From: CAYYFV01 sp965660075
Lineage (GTDB): Bacteria; Patescibacteriota; Gracilibacteria; UBA1369; GCA-2718715
Assembly: GCA_965660075.1 (NCBI GenBank)
Contig: CBFHYO010000067.1
Location: 1 to 57,810 of the forward strand
DNA: 57,810 bases
Reading direction: 5' to 3'
The notes below the pieces were generated by a model. The model ran no database searches and was not told the DNA's origin. It was given only the letters and a program-made list of their open reading frames with translations. The position numbers and the translations under genes were made by a program. Shown here in pieces: positions 25,998 through 33,142 of the stretch. Each line of letters starts with the position of its first letter. Position 1 is the first letter of the stretch.

Positions 25998-26019
25998 GGA
26001 AAGATTGTTAAATCTCTTA

Positions 26020-26048
26020 ATTGTACCACAAATTTTATATTTTCACAA
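26020..26048 (-). promoter_or_regulatory. promoter of the 377-aa surface protein gene
   Basis: On the minus strand: TTGTGA (26048-26043), 17 bases, TACAAT (26025-26020) with an extended -10 TGG. The leader ends in AACAATCTTTCC directly before the ATG, resembling the leader of the 880-aa surface gene. Confidence 0.55.
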
Positions 26049-26060
26049 GTACTAGTGTAA

Positions 26061-26873
26061 TTATATTTGTCTGACTAACAAAAACGCCTCTTGATCCTTT
26101 TTAGCATTCGGATTGGCAAATAGAATATTATAATTCTGATCAAATAATATTTGCTCAGCTCCATCGCTTGCGACTATGTCTTGAGCTTGTATAAAATCAA
26201 AATCTGTAAACGATCGATTCAATTTGAAACCATCTGTTTTGGCAGTGTATATATATTCTGACTGGTAAACATCTTGTTGATACTCTTTTATAACAGAATC
26301 TGTCTCTATCATCTTGAGCTTTTGCAATAAAGCTTTGGCAGATTCTATAGCAAATCTTGTAGAGTTTGGATCTTTTTTATATCCACACTCAATACAGATA
26401 CCCATTTTACCATTGTTATTCATATAACCATCTGTAGATCCTGGGTGAAAAGCATCTATATTTGTGAGTATATTTCTTACATCTACACATTTGGATAGTT
26501 CCAAGCCGCTTTGTTCACAAATAATAAATGGCTTTGAACCCTCTACACTTGAGTGCAAGTCGATTAGAATATCGGTTTTGTCTAAGATTGCTTTAATTTC
26601 TAAACTACGTTTGTATTCATAGGTGTTTTTTATGTCTTCTGGTAGATCGTTTCGAAAGATTCGATTCATATTATAATTCACTTCCCTTTTGCCGTGTTTA
26701 ATAGCTAGCTCATTGGCTATGACTAAATTCAATGTGCCAGATTGCACCTGTTGCAAATTTTGCATGAGATACTCGACTGCCTTGTAGCCGCAAAACTCAT
26801 CACCATGGATTCCACCCATAATTGTTACAATTGGGCCTGTTTTTTTAGATTTAATTTGTTTATAGTTTTTCAT
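26061..26873 (-). CDS. AstE/AspA-family zinc hydrolase (succinylglutamate desuccinylase/aspartoacylase-like)
   Basis: 270 aa. The fold family is marked by GGIHGDEFCG (zinc ligands H23 and E26) and ILIDLHSS (third ligand His), with MNRIFRNDLP between them, all typical of the M14-like AstE/AspA superfamily. These enzymes remove acyl groups from amino acids or cut small amides. A glutamate in ICIECGYK may be the catalytic one. The C-terminal third is a beta domain as in family members. It lies 12 bases behind the GNAT gene on the same strand, so one enzyme may make and the other break an N-acyl bond; that pairing is inference. Confidence 0.82.
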   Translation of the reverse strand: MKNYKQIKSKKTGPIVTIMGGIHGDEFCGYKAVEYLMQNLQQVQSGTLNLVIANELAIKHGKREVNYNMNRIFRNDLPEDIKNTYEYKRSLEIKAILDKTDILIDLHSSVEGSKPFIICEQSGLELSKCVDVRNILTNIDAFHPGSTDGYMNNNGKMGICIECGYKKDPNSTRFAIESAKALLQKLKMIETDSVIKEYQQDVYQSEYIYTAKTDGFKLNRSFTDFDFIQAQDIVASDGAEQILFDQNYNILFANPNAKKDQEAFLLVRQI

Positions 26874-26885
26874 AATTCAATCTGA

Positions 26886-27614
26886 TTAATATTGTTTTTT
26901 GAACAACACATAACCGTCTCGTCCATTCACTCCAGGTCCAGCTATTACTTTGGCACCCATTTCTGTAAACAACTTATATGCCCCAGAACTGGTTGAGGTG
27001 TTTGTGAATACAGTTTGTTGCCTTTGGTCTAACTCTTGCTGGATGAGGTTTTTGAGTTGGCGACCAATATTACCGCGTTGGAAATATCTAGCCACGCCGA
27101 GTTCTTCTATAAATATAGCATTCTCCTGCAAATTGTTTAAACTGACATACTCTCTTGCGCAAGGCTCAGAAAAACCACCCTTTATCTGTAAAATTTCTTC
27201 GGTCGACTTTTGTGTTGCCCAAATAAAACCGGTAACAAACACTTCTTGTTGATTCAATTGCACAACACCAAGACTTTCTGGAAACTCTGTAGAGATAGGA
27301 GTAACTTTTGATAATAAGTCTTGATTTATTGGATATGCTTGATTGGTAACACTAGCTATAAAAATATTTTGTGGGTTTTGGATTACTTCTTTAATTCTAT
27401 TAGCGACATCTTGCACATAATAAAATGGTGTGAAGTTGTCTGATACTTGTGACAAAGAAAGAATTTCACCTGAGTTTGACAGCCCCACTTCGTTCCATGG
27501 ATCCAATGCAAAAATAGACTGATAAAGTTTTGCTGTTTCTAAACTCAATGCATCTATTTGCTCTTGCGTTAGACTTGGTATGTTTATGACTTCTGAATTA
27601 TTTAAGAATTTCAT
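26886..27614 (-). CDS. GNAT-family N-acetyltransferase
   Basis: 242 aa from the ATG at 27614; a longer reading starts at a TTG (27656) inside a palindrome and adds only Lys-rich residues. The C-terminal part shows the GNAT pattern: VFVTGFIWATQ (strand 4), IFIEELGVARYFQRGNIGRQLKNLIQQELDQ (motif A, with RxxGxG-like QRGNIG for acetyl-CoA), TVFTNTSTSSGAYKLFTEMGAKVI (motif B). The N-terminal half (about 100 residues) is family-specific, with DPWNEV. Acceptor unknown. It forms an operon with the AstE-like gene. Confidence 0.75.
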   Translation of the reverse strand: MKFLNNSEVINIPSLTQEQIDALSLETAKLYQSIFALDPWNEVGLSNSGEILSLSQVSDNFTPFYYVQDVANRIKEVIQNPQNIFIASVTNQAYPINQDLLSKVTPISTEFPESLGVVQLNQQEVFVTGFIWATQKSTEEILQIKGGFSEPCAREYVSLNNLQENAIFIEELGVARYFQRGNIGRQLKNLIQQELDQRQQTVFTNTSTSSGAYKLFTEMGAKVIAGPGVNGRDGYVLFKKQY

Positions 27615-27650
27615 TGTTTTTGATTTAAATTTACTTTTATTCTTTTGTTT

Positions 27651-27664
27651 GAGCAAATTTGCTC
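27651..27664. promoter_or_regulatory. 14-base perfect palindrome upstream of the GNAT gene
   Basis: GAGCAAATTTGCTC reads the same on both strands and lies 37 bases before the chosen ATG. It could be an operator or a small mRNA hairpin. A TACAAT-like -10 may lie further upstream on the minus strand. Confidence 0.35.
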
Positions 27665-27732
27665 ATAGATTTAGAGGCAATTGTAAATTTTACTGAGAAT
27701 GTATTGTATATAAGTCATTTTTGCAAATTAAA

Positions 27733-27757
27733 AAAACACATCACTTGGATGTGTTTT
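27733..27757 (-). terminator. terminator of the glycosyltransferase pair
   Basis: Stem AAAACACATC (27733-27742) and GATGTGTTTT (27748-27757), 5-base loop, long T run on the minus strand. It lies 117 bases after the last stop codon. The octamer CCAAGTGA at 27793-27800 is complementary to its loop plus neighbouring stem bases (27741-27748). Confidence 0.85.
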
Positions 27758-27873
27758 GCAGTTTCGAAAATGTAATAGAAAACTAGATCACGCCAAGTGA
27801 ATTTAAACAGGTGCAATCTGTATGATGATTTTGTCTTGTTTTCATATCTAAATTATATAGACAATTTAAAATC

Positions 27874-28950
27874 TTACAAGTTTTTTTCGAGCATTTTTGT
27901 TAATGATCGCCCAGCCTTTTTCAAGCTAAACCTATATGGCTTGTATGGTTGAATAAGTTTTTTTGGGATTTTGAGATCTTTTAAATCCTCAATATAATTA
28001 AGTTTGATATTATCAAACAACTGTGTGAATGGCTTTACCTTATGGCAAATAACTGGTGTTTTGTAGACAAGGGACTCATAAATTGGCAGTCCAAAACCTT
28101 CGTATTTAGATGTGTACAAAACTGCTTTAGCCAATTTAATATATTCTCTCTTTTTTTTGTCTGAAATTTCACCAACAAACTGAAGATTGTGAGAAACTCT
28201 ATATTTCTCTTTTTTGAATGTCTGATTATGAGCACCAGCAATCACAAACTGATGCTTTGGATTGTTTTTGGCAATTTCTAAAATTTCATTTATGTTTTTG
28301 CGTTTTTGAAGAGTTTGGATTGCAAAAATAACATTTGATTCCGACTTTTTATAAGTTTTATTTTGGGGTTTCTTTATGGATGGATAAACTATTTGGACCG
28401 GTTTTTTACCAAAGTACTTTCTTAGTTTTCTACGAGAAAAATCCGAATTGGTCAGAATTTTTGATGCCTTACTAAAAATTTTAGATGGATTAATTAGTCT
28501 AAAATAAAGTCTTGCTTTGAGTGAAAGTGTCGATTTTTGTTCGATAAAGGCTACATCGTGAAAGTAGAGAATAGACTTAGAATTGCTGGATAAAGCAAAA
28601 GGTCTTATATCCAAACAAAGGTATGAACTTCTTTGTTTTGGGTTTTTACTATAAAGACCACACAATTTATCTATTTTGGGATAGTTTAAAAGGTTAAAAC
28701 AAATATTCAAAAAGGCATTTGGAAATCGTAAATGTTTATGACTTATGTTTTTCTTTTCTAAATATTTATCTAGCTTTGGCAGGTGGATTTTAGGATTAGA
28801 CAAACCACTTGTAAAAAACACAAGTTGTTGATCGTTTTTTAGGTTTTTAACGATTTGTTCAATAAAATTGCGATTTACTGTCTGTACACCTCCATACTTA
28901 TTACTTGTGAGAGGACGTAGATCGACAATAAATTTCTTTATGCGTGTCAT
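27874..28950 (-). CDS. GT4-family glycosyltransferase
   Basis: 358 aa. GT-B fold: an N-terminal domain with VDLRPLTSNKYGGVQTVNRNF and ILYFHDVAFIEQ, a linker with ILTNSDFSRRKL, and a C-terminal nucleotide-sugar domain with FAIQTLQKRKNINEILE and the EX7E motif in YEGFGLPIYESLVYKTPVIC. It transfers a sugar from an NDP- or GDP-sugar during surface glycan synthesis, probably at the inner face of the membrane. It overlaps the upstream glycosyltransferase gene by 50 bases. Confidence 0.88.
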   Translation of the reverse strand: MTRIKKFIVDLRPLTSNKYGGVQTVNRNFIEQIVKNLKNDQQLVFFTSGLSNPKIHLPKLDKYLEKKNISHKHLRFPNAFLNICFNLLNYPKIDKLCGLYSKNPKQRSSYLCLDIRPFALSSNSKSILYFHDVAFIEQKSTLSLKARLYFRLINPSKIFSKASKILTNSDFSRRKLRKYFGKKPVQIVYPSIKKPQNKTYKKSESNVIFAIQTLQKRKNINEILEIAKNNPKHQFVIAGAHNQTFKKEKYRVSHNLQFVGEISDKKKREYIKLAKAVLYTSKYEGFGLPIYESLVYKTPVICHKVKPFTQLFDNIKLNYIEDLKDLKIPKKLIQPYKPYRFSLKKAGRSLTKMLEKNL

Positions 28951-30037
28951 ATGCTTTTAAAATAATTTTTTTTAATTTTGTTTGAAACTCTATTGGCGAA
29001 AACTTTTGGTTTTCGTTAATAATTTCTTGAGGATTAAAGTTTTGCTTTTCTAGTTTTTCGATTGCTTGGTTTAGTGATTCTGCAGTTTGATAATCAAACA
29101 GGACTCCGTTTTTAGTATTCACAGTATCCAATATACCACCAGCATTATATGCTACAACTGGGCATCCATAACTATGGGCTTCGATTGGGGTAATTCCAAA
29201 ATCTTCGTTTTGTGGGAAAATCAAAGCTTTAGCATTTTGGTACAACCATGCTCTTTGTTTTTTAGAAACAAAACCAACAAAGTGCGTATTTGGATTGGTG
29301 TTTATTTTTTTGAGCTTTGATAACATAGCTCCTTTGCCTGCTATAACTAATGTCTTTTTACTTTTGTTAAATGCTTTGATTGTAATATCGAATCTTTTGT
29401 GGCTTGTAAGTCTACCAATTGCTAAATAAAAATCTGTGTTTTCGAACTTTGGAATAGCTGCTGTTTCATCTAAAGGATTTTCTCTTGATGGATTTAGTAC
29501 TAGAGACTCTTGTTTATAGAATTTTTTGATTCGTTTTTGAATATAACTCGAATTGGCAATAAATGAATCTACTCTTTGAGAAGCCAAAAAATCCCACATA
29601 CGTAATTTATGTAAAATTGGTTTAGCTAAGACTTTTAAAATTTTAGGAAGGCGATATCTTTTTGTAAATTCTATGTAGTCGCCCCACACATATCGCATTG
29701 GGGTATGGCAATAACAAATATGCAAAGTTTCAACCTTGGTTATTACACCTTTGCTACAGGCAAAATTCGAGGATATTACAATGTCATAATGACTCAAATC
29801 AAAAGACTCAAATGCATATGGCATGAGTCCTAAATACAACTGATGTTTATTTTTGGCAAATGGCAAACTATTGATAAAGCTAGTTTTTGGTTTGTATTTA
29901 GCAAATTGAGGTAGTTTCTTTTCGTTATAAATACTTGTAAATAAATCTGCATCTGGAAAGGCCTGCATTATATCTAGAACTACATTTTCTGCACCTCCTT
30001 GATTTGTTAACCAATCTGCGACTACTGCTATTTTCAT
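28901..30037 (-). CDS. GT4-family glycosyltransferase (mannosyltransferase-like)
   Basis: 378 aa. MKIAVVADWLTNQGGAENVVLDI is the typical GT4 nucleotide-fold start with the GGAE loop. CYCHTPMRYVWGDY and FIANSSYIQKRIKKFY match WbaZ-like mannosyltransferases. The C-terminal domain has FYLAIGRLTSHKRFDITIKAF, LVIAGKGAMLSKL, HFVGFVSKKQRAWLYQNAKALIFP, and EX7E in NEDFGITPIEAHSYGCPVVAYNAGG. It begins the two-gene operon. Neighbouring O-antigen-ligase-like genes and surface proteins fit a role in surface glycan or glycoprotein assembly. Confidence 0.9.
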   Translation of the reverse strand: MKIAVVADWLTNQGGAENVVLDIMQAFPDADLFTSIYNEKKLPQFAKYKPKTSFINSLPFAKNKHQLYLGLMPYAFESFDLSHYDIVISSNFACSKGVITKVETLHICYCHTPMRYVWGDYIEFTKRYRLPKILKVLAKPILHKLRMWDFLASQRVDSFIANSSYIQKRIKKFYKQESLVLNPSRENPLDETAAIPKFENTDFYLAIGRLTSHKRFDITIKAFNKSKKTLVIAGKGAMLSKLKKINTNPNTHFVGFVSKKQRAWLYQNAKALIFPQNEDFGITPIEAHSYGCPVVAYNAGGILDTVNTKNGVLFDYQTAESLNQAIEKLEKQNFNPQEIINENQKFSPIEFQTKLKKIILKAYDTHKEIYCRSTSSHK

Positions 30038-30125
30038 GTTTTTTTGTAAATTCTAGCTTATTTAATAAAAATTTGCTATAATAATTTGATGTAATAATAC
30101 ATTTGTAAACCAATAATACGTATTA

Positions 30126-31085
30126 ATGCAAATAATATATAGTTTACTTGGATTGTTTTTACTTTCTAAGGGTGCTAATTACATAGTGGCTTCGAGTTTG
30201 TCTTTTGCATCTAGATATTCTCTCAACTCTATTATTGTCGGATTAACTTTAGTAGCCTTTGGTACATCTGCCCCAGAAATGGCTATAAATTTATCATCCA
30301 ATATTAAAGGGGTTTACGATGTAGCTTTTTCGGATATTTTTGGGTCTTCTATTTTTAACAACTTTTTAGTACTTGGGCTTGTTTTTTATTTTTCTAAAAT
30401 CAAAGTAAATAAAAGACTGCTAATACGCGAAATGCCTTTTGGTGTTGCTTCTGCTACATTATTGCTAATTTTGTTAAATGACACTTTTTTTGCCAATGCA
30501 AGTTCTAACTCTCTTTCTCGGGCAGATGGACTAACACTTTTATTACTGTTTGCCATTTTTGTGTGGGTACTTGCAACTTACAAAGAAGGATTTTTTGAAC
30601 ACCACCAAGATGCACCACAATACACTATGCCAAAAACTCTAGGTGTTTTTGGACTTGGTTTGTTTTTACTTGGCATAGGTTCTCATATCTTGCTTGAATC
30701 AGTTATAACAATATCTGAGACACTTAGTCTGAGCTTTAAATTTCTTGGTGTTTCGCTTGTTGCATTTTCTACATCTGCACCAGAACTTGCCACTGCATAC
30801 ATTGCGATTAAATCTGGTCATACCAATTTAATATTTGGAAATATTATCGGATCTAACATTTTTAACATTCTTTTTATACTTGGAGTTTCATCTGTATTTG
30901 CACCTATGCAATATAATGCAACAGCTTTAAATACAGATCTAATAATTGTGATTATTGCTAAAATGACTCTGATTTTGATGGTTCTGTACGGATCAAAAAA
31001 AAGAACCCTTTCGCGTAAAAATGGGATCTTTTTTCTAAGTTTATTTGTGTTATACCTTTCATTTTTATTTACACAAACTTCTTAA
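30126..31085 (+). CDS. CaCA-family sodium/calcium antiporter (YrbG-like)
   Basis: 319 aa, ten predicted membrane helices in two inverted halves. Both alpha repeats are present: VGLTLVAFGTSAPEMAINL near residues 38-56 and LVAFSTSAPELATAYIA near residue 212, each followed by a G(S/N)xxFN motif (DIFGSSIFNNFLVLG; NIIGSNIFNILFILG). The acidic residues of the SAPE motifs bind the exchanged cation. An extended -10 (TGCTATAAT, ending at 30082) precedes the gene. It is divergent from the glycosyltransferase operon and ends 21 bases before the convergent prsW-like gene. Confidence 0.93.
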   Translation: MQIIYSLLGLFLLSKGANYIVASSLSFASRYSLNSIIVGLTLVAFGTSAPEMAINLSSNIKGVYDVAFSDIFGSSIFNNFLVLGLVFYFSKIKVNKRLLIREMPFGVASATLLLILLNDTFFANASSNSLSRADGLTLLLLFAIFVWVLATYKEGFFEHHQDAPQYTMPKTLGVFGLGLFLLGIGSHILLESVITISETLSLSFKFLGVSLVAFSTSAPELATAYIAIKSGHTNLIFGNIIGSNIFNILFILGVSSVFAPMQYNATALNTDLIIVIIAKMTLILMVLYGSKKRTLSRKNGIFFLSLFVLYLSFLFTQTS

Positions 31086-31106
31086 ACAGAATCTAGAAAG
31101 GTACTT

Positions 31107-32102
31107 TTAATCTTCTCTTTGAGCTTCTAAGGCGTCGAATGCCTTGGCCTTGAAAATTTTTACTACGTTATTATCTGGGTCTCGTCTTTCTAATCGCTGG
31201 CAAATTTCGAAAACCTCTTTGAACTTCTTTTGCTTAAACCACACCCCAACTAATTCCAAGACAACTTCTTCGTCTTCTGCTTTCATGGATGATTTATACT
31301 TGTTTGCAAGAATAAATGTTAAGTTCCCTGTTTTCGAATTAAGGAGCGATTTAAGAAATAAAAACATGAATATCACTTGAAAAATCACAAGTAAAATATT
31401 TATGTTATTTGGCAGACTTATAGATAACATAGTGTTAAAAACTGCATGCAAGCCCATAGATAATCCAAGACCAATTGCTACATATTTTCGTCTGAAACTA
31501 TCATAATCTAAGATTGAAACTCTTTCTCCTTGCCATTTTCTAAAATCTATAAAATCTTTAGAAAATTTAGACACTCCATAGTAGTAAGCAAAAATACCAG
31601 AGAAAATAAGGTGAGCGCAAACTGTAAAAATCGATCTAAAAATAAACGGTGCTATTAAACCTTGAGTCCCAAACGAATCGAGAATTCTGACAAAATAAAT
31701 AATGTTTTCCGAAAATGCAAAACCTAATGCCGAAAGGATACCCATTTTTAATGAGTCATTAATCGTTTGAATAATTTCTGGATTTCTTTGATCAAGAATT
31801 TTTACAATGTAAAACTTGATAATTTCTTCGGTAATACCTACAAAAGCATATAAAGTTACAATCCACCAGTTTCCAGTTACGATTGTTTTTAGTTTCGATA
31901 CAAAATCTAAATCTGGATTATCTCCAACAAGATATAAATATAAATACTGATAACCAAGAATAGGTAAAACAGTCAAAGTTCCACCAGCAAAAACCCAAAA
32001 ATAAGTCTTAAAGTTCTTGTCGCGTCTTTTAAGAAAAATTGCACTCCAGATTATAGCCGGGAGGGCTGCCAATAATGCGCAAATAGCAATTTTCCAATTC
32101 AT
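31107..32102 (-). CDS. PrsW-family intramembrane metalloprotease
   Basis: 331 aa, about eight membrane helices. Conserved motifs: VGITEEIIKF (E92-E93), ALGFAFSENIIYF, two His segments (CAHLIFSG and LHAVFNT). PrsW cleaves the anti-sigma factor RsiW within the membrane in Bacillus. Here the soluble C-terminal tail of about 70 residues (LELVGVWFKQKKFKEVFEICQRLERRDPDNNVVKI) looks like a TPR pair. Its start overlaps the stop of the STAS gene (TAATG), and an RsbW-like gene precedes that, so it belongs to a three-gene signalling operon. No sigma or anti-sigma membrane target is seen in the window. Confidence 0.88.
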   Translation of the reverse strand: MNWKIAICALLAALPAIIWSAIFLKRRDKNFKTYFWVFAGGTLTVLPILGYQYLYLYLVGDNPDLDFVSKLKTIVTGNWWIVTLYAFVGITEEIIKFYIVKILDQRNPEIIQTINDSLKMGILSALGFAFSENIIYFVRILDSFGTQGLIAPFIFRSIFTVCAHLIFSGIFAYYYGVSKFSKDFIDFRKWQGERVSILDYDSFRRKYVAIGLGLSMGLHAVFNTMLSISLPNNINILLVIFQVIFMFLFLKSLLNSKTGNLTFILANKYKSSMKAEDEEVVLELVGVWFKQKKFKEVFEICQRLERRDPDNNVVKIFKAKAFDALEAQRED

Positions 32103-32464
32103 TAGGCCATCAATTTAGCTTCTTCCATTGTTTGAGTAAGAGTAATCATTTGGTCCATTCCAACAACATTCAAAATATCTTTAATATTATTTGGTGCCTT
32201 GGCAATTATAATTTTGCCACCTTTAGCTGTGATTTGATTATAAAAGTCTGCAATATACCCAATAGATTTTGAATTTAAGTAAGTTAGTTGTTGAAAATCC
32301 ATTATAACACTTGTAGCTTGTGGCATTGTCTGGATCATTTCGTAAATTTTTGGTGCAAATTGATCAACGTTTGATTCGTCTAATTGTCCCTGTAAAATTA
32401 CTACTTTTATGCTTTTATTTGGATCATCTACAAGATCCGAAATTGAATATTTAATATCAGCCAT
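32102..32464 (-). CDS. STAS-domain protein (anti-anti-sigma-like)
   Basis: 120 aa, one STAS domain of the SpoIIAA/RsbV type: VVILQGQLDESNVDQF, then IMDFQQLTYLNSKSIGYIADFYNQI, GGKIIIAKAPNNIKDILNVVGM and a C-terminal helix. In RsbV/SpoIIAA the kinase phosphorylates the second Ser of DSSG; aligned here, that site is K66 (N64-S65-K66-S67), so control by the classic phosphoserine switch seems lost unless S65 or S67 takes over. It sits between the RsbW-like and PrsW-like genes and is presumably the partner of the former. Confidence 0.88.
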   Translation of the reverse strand: MADIKYSISDLVDDPNKSIKVVILQGQLDESNVDQFAPKIYEMIQTMPQATSVIMDFQQLTYLNSKSIGYIADFYNQITAKGGKIIIAKAPNNIKDILNVVGMDQMITLTQTMEEAKLMA

Positions 32465-32473
32465 GTTTAAAAT

Positions 32474-33010
32474 TTAGATTATTATATTATTTGGATCGTC
32501 ACTTCGATCATTCACTTGGAAAGTCTTATCGTTTAGATATTTAGTAACTGCAATTCTCAAACCTCCATTTGGTCTGTCTGTAACCTCTAGTTTATCGGTC
32601 CATTTATCAACTATAAATGCTAGTCCCCGACCACGAATGGAAAACTCCGACTTGTCTCGATGTTTGTTTTTTTCCATTGCTGCAAGCACTTGCTCGGCAG
32701 TCATTGGTTTTTCTGGATGACCATGGTCTTCAACAATAATTTTAATTTCTTTATTTGGAATGGCAAAAAAAGTAACTAAAATTTTGTCGTCTGGGCTAGA
32801 ACCGTGTTCAATTGCATTATTTGCAAGTTCATCGACCACTGACTGAAATCTATATGCCCATTGGCTTGAAAAATCTGTCATGTTTTCTATCAAACTAAGT
32901 GTAAAATCCCGAATACCAGACATAAAATAAGAATTGGTTGGTAATTCAATTTTAATTTCTACTGGTTTAGCATCGTTATTTTGATTTATCGCTCCAGATA
33001 TAGTTTCCAT
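32474..33010 (-). CDS. RsbW/SpoIIAB-like HATPase (anti-sigma-type kinase)
   Basis: 178 aa. GHKL ATP-binding fold: N box VVDELANNAIEHGS (catalytic Glu and Mg-binding Asn), G1 box IIVEDHGHP, G2 box IRGRGLAFIVDKW. In RsbW/SpoIIAB such proteins both bind a sigma factor and phosphorylate the STAS antagonist. The C-terminal 20 residues (NDRSDDPNNIII) are acidic and non-conserved. First gene of the operon HATPase-STAS-PrsW, 9 bases before the STAS gene. It faces the surface protein gene at 33143 across a 132-base divergent region. Confidence 0.88.
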   Translation of the reverse strand: METISGAINQNNDAKPVEIKIELPTNSYFMSGIRDFTLSLIENMTDFSSQWAYRFQSVVDELANNAIEHGSSPDDKILVTFFAIPNKEIKIIVEDHGHPEKPMTAEQVLAAMEKNKHRDKSEFSIRGRGLAFIVDKWTDKLEVTDRPNGGLRIAVTKYLNDKTFQVNDRSDDPNNIII

Positions 33011-33142
33011 ATAAATTTGTTAATCAAATAATTGTAACACAAATTGTCTTTTTTATCAATATCTTGTGCCAATTTTTTTTATCTTACAATTACTTTATAT
33101 CCTTTTTTTTGGTATAAATTAAATGTAATTAATTTTTTTACT

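Noticed and set aside
33044..33142. Longer N-terminus for the Ig/Fn3 surface protein
   Set aside because: It adds a second hydrophobic, Phe/Tyr-rich leader and covers the extended -10 promoter; the TTG at 33143 gives a normal signal peptide.
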